This document shows, one piece after another, positions 8,673-14,213 of a DNA stretch of 33,205 nucleotides (positions are counted from its first letter, which is position 1; every line of letters begins with the position of its first letter). The translations under genes were made by a program, and so were the position numbers. A model generated the notes under the pieces. That model did not search any database. It had not been told where the DNA came from and saw only the letters and a program-made list of their open reading frames with translations. The stretch covers positions 1-33,205 of the forward strand of contig NZ_CAUUWA010000024.1 in NCBI RefSeq assembly GCF_963548695.1, in the 5' to 3' direction. The stretch is from an uncultured Fretibacterium sp. Its GTDB lineage: Bacteria > Synergistota > Synergistia > Synergistales > Aminobacteriaceae.

Positions 8673-8915
8673 CCATGGCAGGTGGCCGAAGCCGGGTTAG
8701 GAGCAACAATTTTAGGAAACTCAGGACACTGGATATATGGATAAACGGACGAAACGGTAAAGTCGGCTTGGCCTGATAAAGCCCCTGGTGAAGAATCTGA
8801 TGAAACCCCTGGTGAAGCAACTCAGCAACCAATGCGGCGCGCTACGCTTGCCGGTTGTTTGCTTATTGCGTATCGCAACGTCCGTCAGCATCTTCTTCAC
8901 TCCCCCTTCGGCCCA
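8673..8915. other. non-coding accessory stretch with a 24-bp duplication and an integrase-like start
   Basis: No intact gene is seen. A 24-bp direct duplication of the form CTGATRAARCCCCTGGTGAAG (plus strand) begins near 8773 and 8797. On the minus strand an ATG at 8891, preceded by GGGGGAG, opens with MLTDVAIRN and then diverges into a short low-complexity tail. Confidence 0.5.
8838..8891 (-). pseudogene. possible 5' remnant of a tyrosine integrase (DUF4102-type N-terminus)
   Basis: The first nine residues, MLTDVAIRN, are the characteristic opening of integrases with the N-terminal DUF4102 domain (usually continuing AKPK...). Here the similarity stops after those residues and no catalytic domain follows. 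A good Shine-Dalgarno (GGGGGAG) precedes the ATG. The match is short, so this is a suggestion supported mainly by context: it abuts a 58-bp direct repeat at the edge of an accessory island. Confidence 0.4.
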
Positions 8916-8973
8916 CATATCATGGTGGACTTTCATGGAGTAAAGACAAAAGAAAAAACCGCTTGACAGCGAG
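8916..8973. repeat. 58-bp direct repeat, copy A
   Basis: Differs from copy B (9913-9970) at one base only (57/58). The two copies bracket the NYN gene. On the minus strand the end of the repeat forms a hairpin (CTCGCT, loop GTCA, AGCGGT) followed by a T-rich run, i.e. an intrinsic terminator placed after the NYN gene. Confidence 0.95.
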
Positions 8974-9096
8974 CTTTGGGGATAATCTTGGATGTTTGTG
9001 AAAAAGGTAATGGATGTGAGGGATAAAAACGGCCGTGAAAAAGTGCGCAGAACAAAAATAAATAACAAAGGTTAAATATTTTTGTTGTACGGTTTG

Positions 9097-9729
9097 TTAT
9101 ACGGTTGGCCGGGTTTCGCTCCCTTGTGAAGTTGAAGGGCGATAATCCGTAGGGTCGATACATGAGTCATATTCTGCCTTAGAAATTTTCTCCCAGTCCG
9201 TTTTATTAACCCCCCGAAGTTTATTGCAGGCATCATAAGGATAAGCTGAAGCTATTTTTATCCAACGCTGCTTTTCTTTGACAATAGCCCGTATCTCTTC
9301 GGCCACCTCTCCAAAATCGTTATCTTGGCTAAAAAGCAGTGCCACATCATATTCTGCAAGGCGTGCCATTCGCACCATATCTAAAGCGATCCGTATATCT
9401 ACTCCCTTTTCTCGAGCAACATCTCCCGAGTAGCGAAGTGGAGCAGTGAAAAAAGTCACCCGAGAATCTTGATTTTTATGAGCCGCAAGTTTTTTGTTCC
9501 AGAAATGATGCCACGTTTCATTGATTGCAAGGTCATGAAGTCCCGTATAAAGATGGATACCTGTCAATATCCACCCCTCGTTATGGTGTCGAACGGTCAA
9601 AAGTTTGGCGAGTTCGATAGGGCTAAAGTTGGGATAAGAGTATCCCCAGAGAGTTTTGACGGATTTAAATAGGTTTTGGCAATCAAAAAAGGCTGCGACG
9701 CGTTTCTTCGCGGGTTCACAGCACAGCAT
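9097..9729 (-). CDS. NYN-domain (PIN-like) putative ribonuclease
   Basis: A 210-residue protein with the acidic NYN/LabA-like nuclease pattern: AAFFDCQNLF (D16, N19), EKGVDIRIALDMVRMA (D111, D117) and ALLFSQDNDFGEVAEEI (D136, D138). These would form the metal-binding RNase site. The ATG at 9729 follows a TAGGAGG that also contains the stop codon of a small upstream reading frame. Base composition is clearly more AT-rich than the housekeeping neighbours, and the gene sits between two near-identical 58-bp repeats, so it is probably a transferred cargo gene. Solitary NYN proteins occur in defence and RNA-decay contexts; no partner is visible. Confidence 0.85.
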   Translation of the reverse strand: MLCCEPAKKRVAAFFDCQNLFKSVKTLWGYSYPNFSPIELAKLLTVRHHNEGWILTGIHLYTGLHDLAINETWHHFWNKKLAAHKNQDSRVTFFTAPLRYSGDVAREKGVDIRIALDMVRMARLAEYDVALLFSQDNDFGEVAEEIRAIVKEKQRWIKIASAYPYDACNKLRGVNKTDWEKISKAEYDSCIDPTDYRPSTSQGSETRPTV

Positions 9730-9738
9730 TCCAGCCTC

Positions 9739-9933
9739 CTAAAAAAAACCCCTTAGGAGGTAAAACGACGGAGACACTCCGCCCCCTCCCAAGGGGATCA
9801 TATCAAGTTTTCGGGGTACGTTTATTGTATCCCACGCAGACTCAAAAAGCAACATTTTGACCGCTTGTTGTCGTTGTTCTGTGATAAAGTCACCCTCACC
9901 CTTGGATTGTAGCATATCATGGTGGACTTTCAT
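9739..9933 (-). CDS. small uncharacterised reading frame before the NYN gene
   Basis: A 64-codon frame opening with MKVHHDM inside repeat copy B and stopping at the TAG that forms part of the NYN gene's Shine-Dalgarno. I do not recognise the product; it contains GDFITEQRQQAVKMLLF. No convincing ribosome binding site precedes it. It could be a leader peptide or chance; an internal stretch (ITEQRQ) recurs at 32500. Confidence 0.3.
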   Translation of the reverse strand: MKVHHDMLQSKGEGDFITEQRQQAVKMLLFESAWDTINVPRKLDMIPLGGGGVSPSFYLLRGFF

Positions 9934-9970
9934 GGAGTAAAGACAAAAGAAAAACCCGCTTGACAGCGAG
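9913..9970. repeat. 58-bp direct repeat, copy B
   Basis: Second copy, 997 bp from copy A, single mismatch. It contains the same hairpin (CTCGCT-GTCA-AGCGGG on the minus strand) followed by TTTTTCTTTT, making a good minus-strand intrinsic terminator. Sequences outside the two copies are unrelated to each other. Confidence 0.95.
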
Positions 9971-10164
9971 TTCTTTGGTGTAAGTCCAAAGAACTATACT
10001 CGTAAATCAGCTCAAGACAATGAAATATGGATTTTCATTTTTTGATTGTGGGCCAAATTGTGGGCCATTTTGCACTCGCTTACCCCCTATTCCGGCAGGA
10101 GCTAAACGCCCCGTCAGGACACCCTTTTGATATCGTGCCTCTTCGCCTTGCCGTTTCCCGGAGC
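9971..10164. other. inverted repeat and possible integrase C-terminal remnant
   Basis: Directly beside copy B is a perfect 8-bp inverted repeat (TTCTTTGG, 7-nt loop, CCAAAGAA). On the minus strand a short frame around 10018-10080 reads ECKMAHNLAHNQKMKIHIS before a stop, in the style of phage integrase C-terminal tails, but an upstream stop closes it and no catalytic domain is present. A longer overlapping frame (10007-10279) is probably not a gene because it runs through the terminase remnant. Confidence 0.35.
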
Positions 10165-10485
10165 CTATGCCCCAACCGACTTTTTCTCTTTTTTCCAATT
10201 CGCCGCATCCAGCATCAGATCGGCGAGGGTCTTGACCTTGACGCCCCCGGACAGCTCCACGTCCTGCTTGTCGGTCCAACCGAAATTTTTCAGGGCAAAG
10301 ATCGGCCCGGACGGGTTGCGGGAATGCAGGGCCTTCTCGTACTCCATCTCAACCCGGAGCTTGGCCTTTTTTACCGAGTTCAGAAACTCCGGTCGCTGCG
10401 CGTACTCGTCCAACGCCGAGCATGACGACAGCCCCAGGGCCAGGATGAGGCCGGTCAGAAGGGCGGGCTCCTCCTTGGCCGGTCC
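10165..10485 (-). pseudogene. 5'-truncated phage terminase small subunit (DNA-packaging gp3-like)
   Basis: The open frame reads EEPALLTGLILALGLSSC at the start, then DEYAQRPEFLNSVKKAK and SGPIFALKNFGWTDKQDVEL, which is the pattern of phage DNA-packaging protein gp3 / small terminase (HTH followed by the Tyr-x-x-Arg-x-Glu-Phe and Ala-Leu-Lys-Asn segments). A stop codon lies at 10486-10488 and no ATG, GTG or usable Shine-Dalgarno-start pair occurs before the conserved HTH, so the N-terminal part is lost. A shorter reading from a TTG at 10413 would begin in the middle of the domain. It marks the island as a decayed prophage. Confidence 0.65.
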
Positions 10486-10605
10486 CTAACGAACCGTGAG
10501 GGACAGGGGGATCAATCGGATTGACACCCTGAGGGGGACGCCCTAAGAAACTCTGAGGGTGACAAGGGTACTCGCGAAATGAGTACCCTAAGAAATTCCG
10601 AGGGT
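10484..10605. repeat. three 20-bp direct repeats with inner symmetry, plus hairpins
   Basis: CCCTAACGAACCGTGAGGGA (10484), CCCTAAGAAACTCTGAGGGT (10541) and CCCTAAGAAATTCCGAGGGT (10586) are related direct repeats, each with CCCT/AGGG ends. Between the last two is a perfect 8-bp inverted repeat GGGTACTC / GAGTACCC with a 7-nt loop (about 10566-10588). TCAATCGGATTGA (10512-10524) is another palindrome. Confidence 0.75.
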
Positions 10606-10691
10606 ATTCGAGGCCCGTCGTGAAACGCGACGCACTGGGTAACCTGGCACAAAAAGAACTTGTAGCAGGGGCCAAGGGGCGGGGGTCGTTC

Positions 10692-10711
10692 GCTTGATAA
10701 ATTTATCAAGC
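10692..10711. repeat. perfect 20-bp palindrome downstream of the RelE-type gene
   Basis: GCTTGATAAA followed directly by its reverse complement, without a spacer. It has no T-run on either side, so it is more like an operator or recombination site than a terminator. Confidence 0.8.
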
Positions 10712-10779
10712 CTTGCCCCTGTGCGTAATTCGGCGGACTGCGGTTTAACCGCATCCAGCAATCCAGAATCTTCCCCGGA

Positions 10780-11049
10780 TTACCTGTAGACCTCTCTCCT
10801 GTGGCCGACCTTCAAGACGAGGACGACAAGCTCCCCGTCCCGAAGGTCGCAGATGAGCCGGTAGTTCCCCACGCGGTAGCGCCAGTGTCCGGCCCAAGCC
10901 CCTCTCATGGCCCTCCCAAGGTCTCGGGGAGAGTTTGGCGCTGTGGCAACGCGGTTATCCATGCAGTCCATAATCCGGGACGCAACCGCCCGAGGCAGCT
11001 TTCCCAGCTGGTCTTGAGCCGTTTTGGTGTAGTTAATTGCCCAGGCCAA
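10780..11049 (-). CDS. RelE/ParE-family toxin
   Basis: An 89-residue basic protein with the RelE fold pattern: AWAINYTKTAQDQLGKLPRAV, DNRVATAPNSPRDLGRAMRG, then WRYRVGNYRLICDLRDGELVVLVLKVGHRREVYR. The RYRVGNYRLIC and VGHRREVY segments match ribosome-dependent mRNA interferases of the RelE/StbE group. It overlaps the upstream RHH antitoxin gene by 17 nt, the usual antitoxin-toxin arrangement. It is the last gene of a five-gene stack. Confidence 0.93.
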   Translation of the reverse strand: MAWAINYTKTAQDQLGKLPRAVASRIMDCMDNRVATAPNSPRDLGRAMRGAWAGHWRYRVGNYRLICDLRDGELVVLVLKVGHRREVYR

Positions 11050-11263
11050 GGCGGCGCCTCACCTCTTCCGCCGTGTATACCTTCTCTTCCCCACGAGCTA
11101 CGGCTTCGGAAAGCCTCATCGCATCCTCGGCATCCTCCAGGTCCTCAAGATACTGCTCAATGGCCATCAACATTAACCTTTCCGGCTTCTGCTTGACCTC
11201 GCCGCTTCTGACCTCGATACGCTCCCGCAGCTCCTGCGGCAACTCCAGCACGAACTGAGCCAT
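11033..11263 (-). CDS. RHH-type antitoxin partner of the RelE-family toxin
   Basis: A 76-residue acidic protein: N-terminal beta strand and helix (MAQFVLELPQELRERIEVRS) of ribbon-helix-helix type, then a helical acidic C-terminal half (EQYLEDLEDAEDAMRLSEAV, ending AEEVRRRLGL) typical of toxin-neutralising tails. The start lies three bases after the Doc stop, and the Shine-Dalgarno GGAGGAGGGG overlaps the end of doc. The 23-nt junction is identical to the one 574 bp upstream. Confidence 0.9.
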   Translation of the reverse strand: MAQFVLELPQELRERIEVRSGEVKQKPERLMLMAIEQYLEDLEDAEDAMRLSEAVARGEEKVYTAEEVRRRLGLGN

Positions 11264-11281
11264 CCCCTACCCCTCCTCCCC
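11259..11281 (-). repeat. duplicated 23-nt gene junction, copy 1 (doc / RHH antitoxin)
   Basis: Identical over 23 nt to 11833-11855. On the minus strand it encodes the last residues GEEG and stop of the upstream gene, the Shine-Dalgarno and the ATG-GC of the next gene. Confidence 0.97.
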
Positions 11282-11683
11282 ACTCTGAATCTTTCCCCGG
11301 CAAGTATGTGCCTCCAGCCAAGAATGCAGACCGTTAAGGTCAAGCATCCCCTGCGCCAGGGACAGCGCTGTCTCGGTAATCTCCTTCTCGCTCGCTTGGA
11401 GCCGTAACCCGTTCTCGGAGAGGAATAACGTCATCAGGAGAATCCCCAGACGCTTGTTGCCATCCTGGAGAGGGTGCCCCTGGATGATCGAGCGCCCTAT
11501 CACCGAGGCCAGAGCCAAGAGGTCGCTGTCGTAGTAATGTGAGACTGCGGCCAAGTTGGTGACATAGCCGATGGGATTGAGGTTGATGATCCCGATGGGG
11601 TCTCCAGCATACTGCTCCTGGAGGAGGGGCACTGCGTCAAGTATGGCCTCCTCATCGAGCCATTCAATACTTTGCGAGCTCAT
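11267..11683 (-). CDS. doc: Doc-type toxin (Fic/DOC family)
   Basis: A 138-residue protein with the Doc motif HPLQDGNKR (residues 70-78) followed by LGILLMTLFLSENGL. Doc proteins phosphorylate elongation factor Tu; the active His and the Asp, Lys and Arg of the motif are all present. NLAAVSHYYDSDLLALASVIGRSIIQG precedes the motif, as in death-on-curing proteins. The ATG at 11683 overlaps the last 20 nt of a 57-codon gene that is the likely antitoxin. No classical Phd protein is visible. Confidence 0.93.
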   Translation of the reverse strand: MSSQSIEWLDEEAILDAVPLLQEQYAGDPIGIINLNPIGYVTNLAAVSHYYDSDLLALASVIGRSIIQGHPLQDGNKRLGILLMTLFLSENGLRLQASEKEITETALSLAQGMLDLNGLHSWLEAHTCRGKIQSGEEG

Positions 11684-11837
11684 CGAACGCGCCCTTGTGC
11701 TCCTCGATGATCTGGGACATCAAGGCCCTCCGGTTTTCACGCCGTTGGCTCCCTTCCTCCCGAGGCTTCCCGTCGTCCCCCTGGCGGCAGATGACGCCGG
11801 TATTCCCATGCTTCCGCAAAACGCTTTTGACGGCCAT
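11664..11837 (-). CDS. small putative antitoxin for Doc
   Basis: A 57-residue frame (begins MAVKSVLRKHGNTG, ends KGAFDELAKY) with a strong Shine-Dalgarno, starting three bases after the HTH gene's stop and ending inside doc. I do not recognise it as a Phd/YefM protein: the DNA-binding half is missing and only a charged region plus a C-terminal helix (NRRALMSQIIEEHKGAFDEL) remain. Position and the C-terminal amphipathic helix ending FDEL suggest it neutralises Doc, with the adjacent HTH protein supplying DNA binding. This is inference from context. Confidence 0.65.
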   Translation of the reverse strand: MAVKSVLRKHGNTGVICRQGDDGKPREEGSQRRENRRALMSQIIEEHKGAFDELAKY

Positions 11838-11855
11838 CCCCTACCCCTCCTCCCC
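11833..11855 (-). repeat. duplicated 23-nt gene junction, copy 2 (HTH / small antitoxin)
   Basis: Exact copy of 11259-11281; it again supplies GEEG-stop, Shine-Dalgarno and start codon. Confidence 0.97.
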
Positions 11856-12110
11856 CTTGGCCGCAGACACCGCAGCCGCGACCTCCTCTCGCAAAGCGGC
11901 CTGCTCCGCCTTGCGGCGCTCCCACACGGCAGCAAAACCTTGGAGGCCGGGCTCGTATGTCTCAACAGACACCCGAGGAATAACCCAGGTGTTGCCAATC
12001 TTTTGAGCTCCATGCAAACGATTTTGATTGCACAACCTTAAAACCTGGCTTCTCCCCAACCCCATAATCCCTGAGGCCTCTGTGACACTGAGCAAATCCT
12101 TATCACTCAA
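11841..12110 (-). CDS. excisionase-like / MerR-type helix-turn-helix protein
   Basis: An 89-residue protein whose first 50 residues form a HTH_17/excisionase-type domain (LLSVTEASGIMGLGRSQVLR, then LCNQNRLHGAQKIGNTWVIP), followed by an Ala/Glu-rich helix. The start is TTG at 12110, with a G-run six to seven bases upstream. First gene of the toxin-antitoxin stack; it probably regulates the operon through the inverted repeats just upstream, or is a left-over excisionase of the prophage. Confidence 0.8.
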   Translation of the reverse strand: MSDKDLLSVTEASGIMGLGRSQVLRLCNQNRLHGAQKIGNTWVIPRVSVETYEPGLQGFAAVWERRKAEQAALREEVAAAVSAAKGEEG

Positions 12111-12120
12111 TGCAAATCCC

Positions 12121-12159
12121 CCCTATATGATATTAGGGTCTATACACACCATAATATCA
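12121..12159 (-). promoter_or_regulatory. candidate operator of the toxin-antitoxin stack
   Basis: CCCTATATGATATTAGGG (12121-12138) is a near-palindrome beside the HTH gene's Shine-Dalgarno. TGATATTA (12128-12135) and TAATATCA (12152-12159) form a perfect 8-bp inverted repeat with a 16-bp spacer. The surrounding 80 bp are very AT-rich and contain TATAAT on the minus strand further upstream (around 12190). Confidence 0.55.
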
Positions 12160-12199
12160 TAAGCATAAATACATAATAATGCTGATTATAATACGGCTC

Positions 12200-12383
12200 A
12201 ATTAATCCATAACATCACCATCAACCAAGGCAAAGCAGATTGACAAAGCGAGGCCCAGGGGACGGGCAGGGAAGTCCCCCCAACCGGCTTCGCGGGAGTC
12301 GGGAGCGTGCGGCGCGAGGATCGACGGGGAACACGAATGAGCCGGGGGAGGCGAGGCGGAGGCGAGACCGAGGCCGAGCAGGA
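12200..12383. other. GC-rich intergenic stretch, no gene recognised
   Basis: Between the AT-rich operator region and the tRNA terminator. Frames on both strands are open but have no start signals and low-complexity Arg/Gly/Pro composition; I see no gene or RNA here. Confidence 0.5.
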
Positions 12384-12407
12384 CAAAAAAACCCGCTTGG
12401 CAGCGGG
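12384..12407 (-). terminator. intrinsic terminator of the tRNA operon
   Basis: Minus strand: CCCGCT, loop GCCA, AGCGGG, then seven T. It is the same hairpin type as in the 58-bp repeats A and B. Confidence 0.92.
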
Positions 12408-12444
12408 CTTTTTGGACGATTTTGGACGTTCTTAAAAATGAAAA

Positions 12445-12520
<76 letters not shown>

Positions 12521-12529
12521 ACTTCTCTT

Positions 12530-12606
12530 TGGCGCGCCCGGCAGGATTCGAACCCGCGACCTACGGATCCGAAGTCCGTCGCTCTATCCAACTGAGCTAC
12601 GAGCGC
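12530..12606 (-). tRNA. tRNA-Arg (TCG)
   Basis: 77 nt with CCA. Acceptor GCGCTCG/CGGGCGC, anticodon arm ACGGA-CTTCGGA-TCCGT, anticodon TCG. Confidence 0.96.
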
Positions 12607-12617
12607 GTATTTTCCTA

Positions 12618-12695
12618 TGGGGTGAGCGAGGGGACTTGAACCCCCAACCCCCGGAACCACAATCCGGTGCTCTAACCAATTGAACTACGCTCACC
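12618..12695 (-). tRNA. tRNA-His (GTG)
   Basis: 78 nt with CCA. Anticodon arm CCGGA-TTGTGGT-TCCGG, anticodon GTG. The extra 5' G (position -1) pairs with C73, as expected for tRNA-His. Confidence 0.96.
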
Positions 12696-12707
12696 ATTTT
12701 CAATTCT

Positions 12708-12784
12708 TGGCGCGCCCGGCAGGATTCGAACCCGCGACCTACGGCTTAGAAGGCCGTTGCTCTATCCAGCTGAGCTACAAGCGC
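12708..12784 (-). tRNA. tRNA-Arg (TCT)
   Basis: 77 nt with CCA. Anticodon arm ACGGC-CTTCTAA-GCCGT, anticodon TCT. T arm and 3' acceptor strand are nearly identical to the tRNA-Arg(TCG) gene, suggesting a duplication. Confidence 0.96.
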
Positions 12785-12797
12785 GTCTCGCTCATAA

Positions 12798-12874
12798 TGG
12801 AGCGGGAAACGGGATTCGAACCCGCGACCTACGGCTTGGAAGGCCATCGCTCTAGCCAACTGAGCTATTCCCGC
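12798..12874 (-). tRNA. tRNA-Gly (TCC)
   Basis: 77 nt with CCA. Acceptor GCGGGAA/TTCCCGC, discriminator T, anticodon loop CTTCCAA (TCC). Confidence 0.96.
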
Positions 12875-12897
12875 GTCGACACACTTTAGGTCTGCGC

Positions 12898-12975
12898 TGG
12901 TCGGGGCGAAAGGATTTGAACCTTCGACCCCCTGCTCCCAAAGCAGGTGCGCTGACCAGACTGCGCCACGCCCCG
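12898..12975 (-). tRNA. tRNA-Pro (TGG)
   Basis: 78 nt with CCA. Acceptor CGGGGCG/CGCCCCG, anticodon arm CCTGC-TTTGGGA-GCAGG (TGG). Confidence 0.96.
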
Positions 12976-12983
12976 AAAATTAA

Positions 12984-13059
12984 TGGTGGAGCTGAGGAGA
13001 TTCGAACTCCCGACCTCTTCCGTGCGAGGGAAGCGCGCTCCCAGCTGCGCTACAGCCCC
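12984..13059 (-). tRNA. tRNA-Ala (CGC)
   Basis: 76 nt with CCA. Anticodon arm CTTCC-CTCGCAC-GGAAG (CGC). The acceptor stem GGGGCTG/CAGCTCC contains the G3:U70 pair that identifies alanine tRNAs. First gene of the tRNA operon. Confidence 0.96.
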
Positions 13060-13077
13060 GTTACAACAACGAGGAGT

Positions 13078-13106
13078 ATTTTATACGCCAGACTCGATCT
13101 TGTCAA
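13078..13106 (-). promoter_or_regulatory. tRNA operon promoter
   Basis: Minus strand TTGACA (13101-13106), 17-bp spacer, TAAAAT (13078-13083); start of transcription expected about 12 bp before tRNA-Ala. Confidence 0.85.
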
Positions 13107-13128
13107 CAAAGAACGTCCCATTTTTCCG

Positions 13129-13190
13129 AAAGAGCCGCAGCGGCATCCGCAACCTCTGCAAAAAGAGGAAGGAATAGTCCTCGGCTCTTT
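13129..13190. other. four-helix foldable element (possible structured RNA or branched terminator)
   Basis: A perfect 9-bp closing helix AAAGAGCCG/CGGCTCTTT encloses three perfect hairpins in tandem: GCGG-CAT-CCGC, CCTCT-GCAAAA-AGAGG and AGGA-ATAG-TCCT, with at most two unpaired bases between helices. It lies between the orphan gene's stop and the tRNA promoter, where a terminator would be expected, but the branched form is not that of an ordinary terminator. Either strand folds equally well. Confidence 0.6.
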
Positions 13191-13250
13191 TCCAAGTTAA
13201 GCTACTGTCCTGATTTTTAGGGGTAAAAAACGCTTAAAACCTTTTGCTAC

Positions 13251-13619
13251 TTATGCGTTATCATCGTAAAGTGAGTTATAAAGCCCCTCAACCTGCTTCA
13301 TAAAGTTACGAATCGCCTTACCATCCGTCCAAGGGATGTTGAAGGAATGCTTCAAAGTAAGCCCTCCATTGTTCCGCACCAAAATCTGGCAGGAAAAATC
13401 GGTGTCTGAGAAGAGGAGATCAAACTTGAAAAGCGTATCGAACTCTTCATCCAAGACAAAAATCTTTCCATGATCGGAACAGTAGACTTTTAGATTTTTA
13501 ATAGACATCGTAGTATCAATGAAGTCAATGATGATTGTGGAGATTGGTTTCAAATTCTCGCCCTCCTCACTTGAAGTTGAGCCATGCTCAAAAGAATTCA
13601 ATCCACAGGAACCACACAC
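13251..13619 (-). CDS. uncharacterised low-GC protein
   Basis: A 122-residue soluble protein with no family I recognise. It opens MCGSCGLNSFEHGS (two close cysteines), then has a predicted mixed beta/alpha region (IIIDFIDTTMSIKNLKVYCS; FKFDLLFSDTDFSCQILVRN). The ATG at 13619 has GGGGGTG three bases upstream, and an upstream TATAAT-type promoter supports expression. Base composition is much more AT-rich than the flanking isc genes, suggesting recent acquisition next to the tRNA cluster. Confidence 0.65.
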   Translation of the reverse strand: MCGSCGLNSFEHGSTSSEEGENLKPISTIIIDFIDTTMSIKNLKVYCSDHGKIFVLDEEFDTLFKFDLLFSDTDFSCQILVRNNGGLTLKHSFNIPWTDGKAIRNFMKQVEGLYNSLYDDNA

Positions 13620-13664
13620 ATGGTCACCCCCTATCGGAGAGCATTCGGGGAAAAACAGGGCTTT

Positions 13665-13693
13665 ATTATAATATAAACAGAGTCACGACACAA
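13665..13693 (-). promoter_or_regulatory. candidate promoter of the low-GC orphan gene
   Basis: Perfect TATAAT (13665-13670, minus strand) with TTGTGT 17 bp upstream. Confidence 0.6.
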
Positions 13694-13702
13694 ACACACA
13701 AT

Positions 13703-13723
13703 CCGTGATGTCTTATATCACGG
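13703..13723 (-). terminator. hairpin over the iscU stop codon
   Basis: CCGTGAT / ATCACGG 7-bp inverted repeat with a 7-nt loop spanning the iscU stop; only a weak T-rich tail follows, so termination is possible but not certain. Confidence 0.45.
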
Positions 13724-14138
13724 TATGGTCGTGGTCGTGGTGCTTCATGGGAATGACCTCCATCCCATGCCTGGCGCGGTAGTCGTTGAGTGCCGTATGG
13801 ATGGCCTCCTCCGCCAGGACGGAACAGTGCATCTTGATGGGCGGCAAGCCGTCCAGCGCCTCGGCGACGGCGTTGTTCGTCAGGTTCCAAGCCTCGTCGA
13901 TCGTCTTCCCTTTGATGAGCTCCGTCGCCATGCTTGACGACGCGATAGCCGACGCGCATCCGAAGGTCTTGAACTTGACGTCCTCGATGACGTTGTCCTT
14001 GACCTTCAGATATATCTTCATTATATCCCCACACTTGGGGTTTCCGGCCTCGCCGACCCCATCGGCATTCTCTATCTCTCCCACGTTGCGCGGATTGCTG
14101 AAATGCTCCATGACCTTCTCGCTGTAATTCAGTGCCAT
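13713..14138 (-). CDS. iscU: Fe-S cluster assembly scaffold IscU / NifU-like
   Basis: A 141-residue scaffold on which [2Fe-2S] clusters are built. The three cluster cysteines are in the expected contexts: NPKCGD (C36, with D38), KTFGCASAIASSS (C61) and KMHCSVLAEEA (C105). The C-terminus is His/Asp-rich (MKHHDHDHTVI), unlike E. coli IscU. I start at the ATG 14138, six bases after GGGGGTG; a GTG at 14147 overlaps that Shine-Dalgarno. It follows the cysteine desulfurase gene, which supplies its sulfur. Confidence 0.95.
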   Translation of the reverse strand: MALNYSEKVMEHFSNPRNVGEIENADGVGEAGNPKCGDIMKIYLKVKDNVIEDVKFKTFGCASAIASSSMATELIKGKTIDEAWNLTNNAVAEALDGLPPIKMHCSVLAEEAIHTALNDYRARHGMEVIPMKHHDHDHTVI

Positions 14139-14213
14139 TTCGTCCACCCCCAGGACATGTCCCTTTCGTTGAGCACGCCACCCCGTTTTTTATCGGCAGG
14201 AGACGAGCCTCCA

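Noticed and set aside
8933..9163. 76-codon minus frame overlapping the end of the NYN gene and repeat A
   Set aside because: No start signal, overlaps the terminator hairpin and the NYN coding end; probably chance in AT-rich DNA.
10165..10485. Lipoprotein reading of the terminase remnant (LALGLSSC looks like a lipobox)
   Set aside because: The same residues fit the gp3/terminase HTH and continue into its conserved domain; there is no basic N-terminus or start codon for a signal peptide.
12680..13200. Plus-strand frames over the tRNA cluster (RPAGFEPATYGLEG-type products)
   Set aside because: These are the well-known spurious translations of reversed tRNA genes.
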